The notes beneath the pieces were generated by a model. That model saw nothing but the letters and a program-made list of their open reading frames with translations, had not been told where the DNA came from and ran no database searches. Of a stretch of DNA of 8,355 nucleotides, positions 5,421 to 8,355 are shown in pieces (within the stretch, counting starts at the first letter, position 1; each line of letters starts with the position of its first letter). Both the position numbers and the translations under genes were made by a program. Source of the stretch: DATAYF01 sp036272735 (GTDB taxonomy: Bacteria > Chloroflexota > Ktedonobacteria > Ktedonobacterales > Ktedonobacteraceae); the NCBI GenBank assembly GCA_036272735.1, contig DATAYF010000298.1:1-8355 (forward strand). Reading direction: 5' to 3'.

Positions 5421-6683
5421 TTACAGTGTTTTTTGCCGTACTTCATGAACAGGAATGGGGGCGTTCGCCTCAACAGCAGGGAGTGTAAAGGTGACACAAG
5501 TCCCATGCCCTTCACTACTCTCTAGCCGTATCTGTCCTCCCATCGCTTCGATGAGCTTACGCGTAATATATAATCCTAGCCCGCTACCCGGTACGTCGCG
5601 CGTCAGCGGATGAGCCAGGCGTGCAAAAGGTTTGAACAAGTCGGGTTGCTGCCAGGATGGAATACCCACACCATGATCACGAACCGTCACCGACAAATGT
5701 GTCTGATACCCCACCACAATTTCGATCACGCCACCGTCAGGAGAGTACTTCACGGCGTTCTCCAGCAGGTTGGTGAGCACCTGCTGCACGCGCGCGGTAT
5801 TGGCCCAGCACGCCGGAAGATGCGCGGCGATATCACAACGAATCGTGTAGGAACCGGCCTGCTGTCGATCAACCTGATGCTGCATATTTTCCGCGCAGTG
5901 CAGGCAAAGTTGGGCCAGATCGATCTGTGTGCATTGGAGGGCGAGATGTCCATTTTGTAGACGCGTCGCATCCAGCAGGTCGCTCACCAGCACTTCAAGC
6001 TGGTCGATCTGCTCCATGACCGAATCCAGGTAATGCCTCTGTACTTCCGCCGGTAGCACGTTGCTCTCGCTCTCTGGCCGTTCAGCGGGGGCAGGAGCGC
6101 CATACGCCTGTAGTAGCCCTACGTAGCCCTTCATGGCGGCCAGTGGCGTGCGTAGTTCGTGGCTGACCACAGAAATCAACTCGGGAGCTGTATGCATATC
6201 GGGGGCAACAAACTCATCTGCACCGTGAGACCAGGCAGGCGAACTCTCCAGGAGTGCGAGGACTTTCTGTAATAACACCGGCCGATATTGAGCGAGCAGT
6301 GCATACTCCCCACGATGGAAGGTTTCGGGCTGCATGCTGGTCAGTAGCAACCAACCCAGAACTCCTACAGGTTGTTCTAAAGGAAGCACCACCACACTGC
6401 CGGGAACGCCATTTGGCAGCGAAAAATGATCAAGGCCACACATCTCCCCGGTCTGGACGGCAAGATCGCATAAGGCTCGCAACCGCTCACTTTGTGCAAA
6501 AGAGACCGCATAGCCTACCGTAGTAGAGAGGCTAGCCGTCGCGCTCATGCCGCCCGGTAAGCGTTGTAACAAGGGGTGGCGCAATGCCGTTTCGCTACAA
6601 CCCAGCACGAGGCTCACACCATCGCAGCATAGAAGATCTTGCACATGCTCGGCTAACTCATACAGACGCGTCTCTAGTATCAT
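5421..6683 (-). CDS. Orphan cytosolic sensor histidine kinase
   Basis: With the ATG at 6683 the product has 420 residues; GGAGG (6693-6697) lies 9 nt upstream. The frame stays open further back, but the only extended start is a TTG near 6809 and the added residues look non-native. Residues 1-145 form a GAF-like sensory region without clear ligand residues. The HisKA H-box is SVVSHELRTPLAAMKGY, with phosphoacceptor H175. The HATPase domain shows NLLENAVKYS (N-box, about 305-314), RDHGVGIP (335-342), the F-box FKPFAR (350-355) and GSGLGLYITRKL (366-377). No membrane helix or signal peptide is seen, so it is a cytosolic kinase. The H-box to dimerization linker contains a proline/glutamate-rich insertion (about 195-212). 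No response regulator is in the window, so its partner is encoded elsewhere. The input signal is unknown; the N-terminal half has several cysteines (19, 20, 29, 72, 82) that might bind metal or sense redox state, which is speculative. Confidence 0.9.
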   Translation of the reverse strand: MILETRLYELAEHVQDLLCCDGVSLVLGCSETALRHPLLQRLPGGMSATASLSTTVGYAVSFAQSERLRALCDLAVQTGEMCGLDHFSLPNGVPGSVVVLPLEQPVGVLGWLLLTSMQPETFHRGEYALLAQYRPVLLQKVLALLESSPAWSHGADEFVAPDMHTAPELISVVSHELRTPLAAMKGYVGLLQAYGAPAPAERPESESNVLPAEVQRHYLDSVMEQIDQLEVLVSDLLDATRLQNGHLALQCTQIDLAQLCLHCAENMQHQVDRQQAGSYTIRCDIAAHLPACWANTARVQQVLTNLLENAVKYSPDGGVIEIVVGYQTHLSVTVRDHGVGIPSWQQPDLFKPFARLAHPLTRDVPGSGLGLYITRKLIEAMGGQIRLESSEGHGTCVTFTLPAVEANAPIPVHEVRQKTL

Positions 6684-6692
6684 CTTTTTTGT

Positions 6693-6697
6693 CCTCC
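6693..6697 (-). promoter_or_regulatory. Ribosome binding site fixing the kinase start
   Basis: GGAGG on the minus strand lies 9 nt before the ATG at 6683. No comparable site precedes the longer TTG-initiated version, so this site argues for the 420-residue product. Confidence 0.65.
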
Positions 6698-6781
6698 ACA
6701 CAGCACCGCCATGCAACTCTTTTTTAGTATATGCCTCGATCCAAGAAGCAGGCGGCGAAATGTGGCGTAATAGAGCTTTGT

Positions 6782-6802
6782 GACGGCCCCACGGGGGTCG
6801 TC
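6782..6802. repeat. Strong 9-bp hairpin in the divergent intergenic region
   Basis: GACGGCCCC pairs with GGGGTCGTC (one G-T wobble) across the 3-nt loop ACG. It ends 8 nt before the -35 box of the rightward promoter and lies about 100 nt upstream of the kinase start. No T-tract follows, so it is more likely an operator, a structured leader for the kinase mRNA or a boundary element than an intrinsic terminator. Confidence 0.6.
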
Positions 6803-6810
6803 TCCTCAAC

Positions 6811-6840
6811 TTGACTCAGGTGCGGCCGACACGTTACAAT
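6811..6840 (+). promoter_or_regulatory. Sigma-70-type promoter of the helical-protein gene
   Basis: The -35 box TTGACT (6811-6816) and -10 box TACAAT (6835-6840) each match the consensus at five of six positions and are separated by 18 bp. Transcription should start near 6847, giving a leader of about 68 nt before the ATG at 6915. This is the best promoter match in the window. Confidence 0.65.
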
Positions 6841-6914
6841 ACGCCCAACTGATTATTTTTATTGCATTGCCAATTATAGTGCTCATATAGGTAGAGCAGA
6901 GAGGATCAGGATTT

Positions 6915-8126
6915 ATGTCCCAATCCCTGGATAGTAGCGCAACTGTAGAGCATCTCGCCGCACGCCTTCCGGCCGACCCACCTGTTGACCCCCACGAGCC
7001 CGCAATCAGGCAACGTCTCAGCACGATACGCAGTGAGGTCACACGGGTCGTGACCGGTTTGCGTTGGAACGGTTTGAGTATCGCAGCGGCTAGCCAGCAC
7101 CTTATGGCACTGCTTGATGTGGGTCCTGTACCGCAGTGGCAACCAGTCCTCATTCCCTTACTTGTGGAGATTGATCGAGCGGGCAATCTGCTTCCTGCCT
7201 GGTTTCACATTATCCAGAATAGCCCTGACCCCGTTGTGGCCCCGCGTGAAAATCCAGCGGACAGCACACAAGGTCGTGTGCGTCGTATCGCACTATTGAT
7301 GTTGGGCAACTACAAGCAACCGCAACTCGCGCGGCAGAACGAAGCGGGTTCCTATTTCTGGCAAGGCGCGTCGTCTGAGGACATCACCGCCTGCACCCTC
7401 GTGGACCTTCTCGGCACCCTGGCGACCGACGCCGCCAGCTCGCTCTACGCGGTACAATCGCTGCTCAAACTCGATACCAATGCAGCACGACAAGCCTTGT
7501 TGAAAGCCTTAAATGCAGCGCAGGGCTGGGCCAGGGTAGACGTGATCGAGGGCATCATTCATCTCAATCAGCCGCACTTTCACGACCTGCTGCTCGCCAG
7601 CGGACTGGAGCATGCTCCCGCACTAGAGAGCTACGTCACAAGTTCTCTCTACCGGGCTATCCCACTGGCAACCTATCTACAAGCTGAGACACCGCCGCAC
7701 CTGGCGCAGCAGGCAGCCCGTGTGTTGGCCCAGGTGTTGCGCCAGAGCATGACGCCGCCAACACCAGCAGTAGCAAGCCAATCATCCCTGCCCATCGTCT
7801 TCGAGCGTGATCTCGCCGTGCTGGCCCACGCCCTGTTCGCCGATGCGCAAGCCCGACCAACGTGGCAAAATACAATGGCACTCCACACGCTGGGCATGCT
7901 TCTGGGGCGCTACTGGGAAGAGATTTCGCGGGGCACAATACAAGATCAGCGTATCACCGAATCGGTTTACGCTTGCTTGCCGATGATGCCAGAGGTGGAG
8001 CAGTGGATGGCTACGCAAGGTCGCGCAACGCTATACCAGGCGCTAGAGCAGTCAGAGCAAGGGGTACACCCGCCAATCGTCGAAACGTTGGAAGAATTGC
8101 GAGAGCACGAATTTGTAGAACATTGA
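6915..8126 (+). CDS. Helical (HEAT-like) protein of unknown function, 403 aa
   Basis: I do not recognise a named family. The 403-residue product is predicted mostly alpha-helical and soluble, rich in Leu, Ala and Gln, with no signal peptide or membrane helix. The middle (about 150-270) shows successive amphipathic helix pairs such as DAASSLYAVQSLLKL, AARQALLKALNAAQ and RVDVIEGIIHLNQ, which resemble HEAT/ARM-like repeats, so a protein-binding scaffold is a reasonable guess. A proline/serine-rich linker (about 280-292) separates the last helical block. The ATG follows AGAGGA (6900-6905) with 9-nt spacing and a good promoter. The gene is divergent from the histidine kinase, which may mean shared regulation. 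Its TGA lies in the TTGA that seems to be the end of the downstream insertion sequence, so the C-terminus may be truncated or altered by the insertion. How much of the original protein is lost cannot be judged here. Confidence 0.8.
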   Translation: MSQSLDSSATVEHLAARLPADPPVDPHEPAIRQRLSTIRSEVTRVVTGLRWNGLSIAAASQHLMALLDVGPVPQWQPVLIPLLVEIDRAGNLLPAWFHIIQNSPDPVVAPRENPADSTQGRVRRIALLMLGNYKQPQLARQNEAGSYFWQGASSEDITACTLVDLLGTLATDAASSLYAVQSLLKLDTNAARQALLKALNAAQGWARVDVIEGIIHLNQPHFHDLLLASGLEHAPALESYVTSSLYRAIPLATYLQAETPPHLAQQAARVLAQVLRQSMTPPTPAVASQSSLPIVFERDLAVLAHALFADAQARPTWQNTMALHTLGMLLGRYWEEISRGTIQDQRITESVYACLPMMPEVEQWMATQGRATLYQALEQSEQGVHPPIVETLEELREHEFVEH

Positions 8127-8130
8127 CATC

Positions 8131-8153
8131 TCCCCATGCCTGAAGGCAGGGGA
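8131..8153 (-). ncRNA. IS right-end hairpin, likely 3' part of an omega RNA
   Basis: TCCCC (8131-8135) pairs with GGGGA (8149-8153), and TGCC (8137-8140) with GGCA (8145-8148), with a single bulged A and a 4-nt loop. This subterminal imperfect hairpin is what the TnpA transposase recognises at the right end. In TnpB systems it also forms part of the omega RNA transcribed through the 3' end of tnpB. The DNA structure is directly visible; its expression as RNA is inferred. Confidence 0.55.
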
Positions 8154-8155
8154 TT

Positions 8156-8355
8156 CTAGCCCTCACGAGCCAGCGTTCCTGTTTCAACGGGGATTGCCTG
8201 TGACCCTTTCGAGTCAGCAGGTCTTACATCCCCTCCGCAGGCATTGAGTGCCGTGAGCCCCACGGACAACAGATTTTTGGCGGCGTTGATATCGCGGTCG
8301 TGACACGTCCCACAATGGGGGCACACCCACGACCGCACATCAAGCGTTAATTCCT
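8156..8355 (-). CDS. tnpB: TnpB RNA-guided nuclease, C-terminal fragment at window edge
   Basis: The frame is open to the right edge and only the last 65 or so codons are visible. It contains the second half of the zinc finger, WVCPHCG, followed by CHDRDINAAKNLL. This is the RuvC-III segment of TnpB (IS605 OrfB), in which the aspartate of the HDRD motif is a catalytic metal ligand. The tail TALNACGGDVRP is also typical of this family's C-termini. TnpB is an RNA-guided DNA endonuclease that helps IS200/IS605 elements persist by cutting the excised donor site. The stop TAG at 8156 is followed closely by the right-end hairpin, the normal arrangement. The visible part looks intact, with no frameshift. 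Whether the N-terminal catalytic residues and a tnpA partner exist cannot be seen. Confidence 0.9.
   Translation of the reverse strand, partial: ELTLDVRSWVCPHCGTCHDRDINAAKNLLSVGLTALNACGGDVRPADSKGSQAIPVETGTLAREG

Larger units (their letters stand above)
8123..8355 (-). mobile_element. Right end of an IS200/IS605-family (tnpB-bearing) element, partial
   Basis: The 3' part of a tnpB gene is followed on the minus strand by the typical family right end: a GAATCCCC-type hairpin, then GGGGAGATGTCAA. Elements of this family lack terminal inverted repeats and often end in a TCAA-like cleavage site just outside a subterminal hairpin. I therefore place the end at the TTGA (8123-8126 on the plus strand). 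The left end and any tnpA gene are beyond the window. The exact boundary is inferred from the family pattern and could shift by a few bases. Confidence 0.7.

Noticed and set aside
6684..6809. N-terminal extension of the histidine kinase from a TTG at 6809
   Set aside because: The added residues are Arg/Pro-rich and unlike a kinase N-terminus, and the GGAGG-preceded ATG at 6683 is much better placed.

Overview
The window reads as ordinary, gene-dense bacterial chromosome with an insertion sequence at its right edge. The gene content (an orphan cytosolic histidine kinase, a KGG stress protein, a MurJ-family transporter, an alpha-solenoid protein and an IS200/IS605-type tnpB), the moderate-to-high GC of the genes and the AT-rich spacers would suit a Ktedonobacteria-like member of the Chloroflexota. 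That assignment is an impression from protein style, not a database result.

Left block (239-2622, + strand): three tightly overlapping genes. They encode a DPM1-like family 2 glycosyltransferase, a TIGR04282/DUF2064 glycosyl- or nucleotidyltransferase-fold protein, and a SPASM-type radical SAM enzyme. Overlaps of 8 bp and 47 bp imply one co-translated operon, probably making or decorating an unidentified small molecule, lipid or peptide. It ends in two back-to-back perfect hairpins that share the same loop (2628-2692).

Middle block (2823-6683, - strand): a MurJ/MviN-family membrane protein, preceded by a 65-residue conserved-looking small protein that overlaps its start; then a 65-residue KGG-motif stress protein; then an orphan, soluble sensor histidine kinase. 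The MurJ homologue lacks transmembrane helices 13-14 and has replaced several residues that are essential in E. coli MurJ. Two AT-rich spacers of about 300 and 390 bp separate these genes and carry inverted repeats but no convincing genes.

Right block (6684-8355): a divergent intergenic region with a 9-bp hairpin and a good sigma-70-type promoter (TTGACT-N18-TACAAT) drives a 403-residue helical protein of unknown function. The stop codon of that gene lies in the TTGA that appears to be the right end of an IS200/IS605 family element. Inside the element are the typical right-end hairpin and the 3' end of a tnpB gene running leftward from beyond the window edge.

The observations most worth following up are the three-gene glycosyltransferase/radical SAM operon, the non-canonical MurJ homologue, and the IS end that supplies a host stop codon and would place host sequence in the guide position of a TnpB omega RNA.
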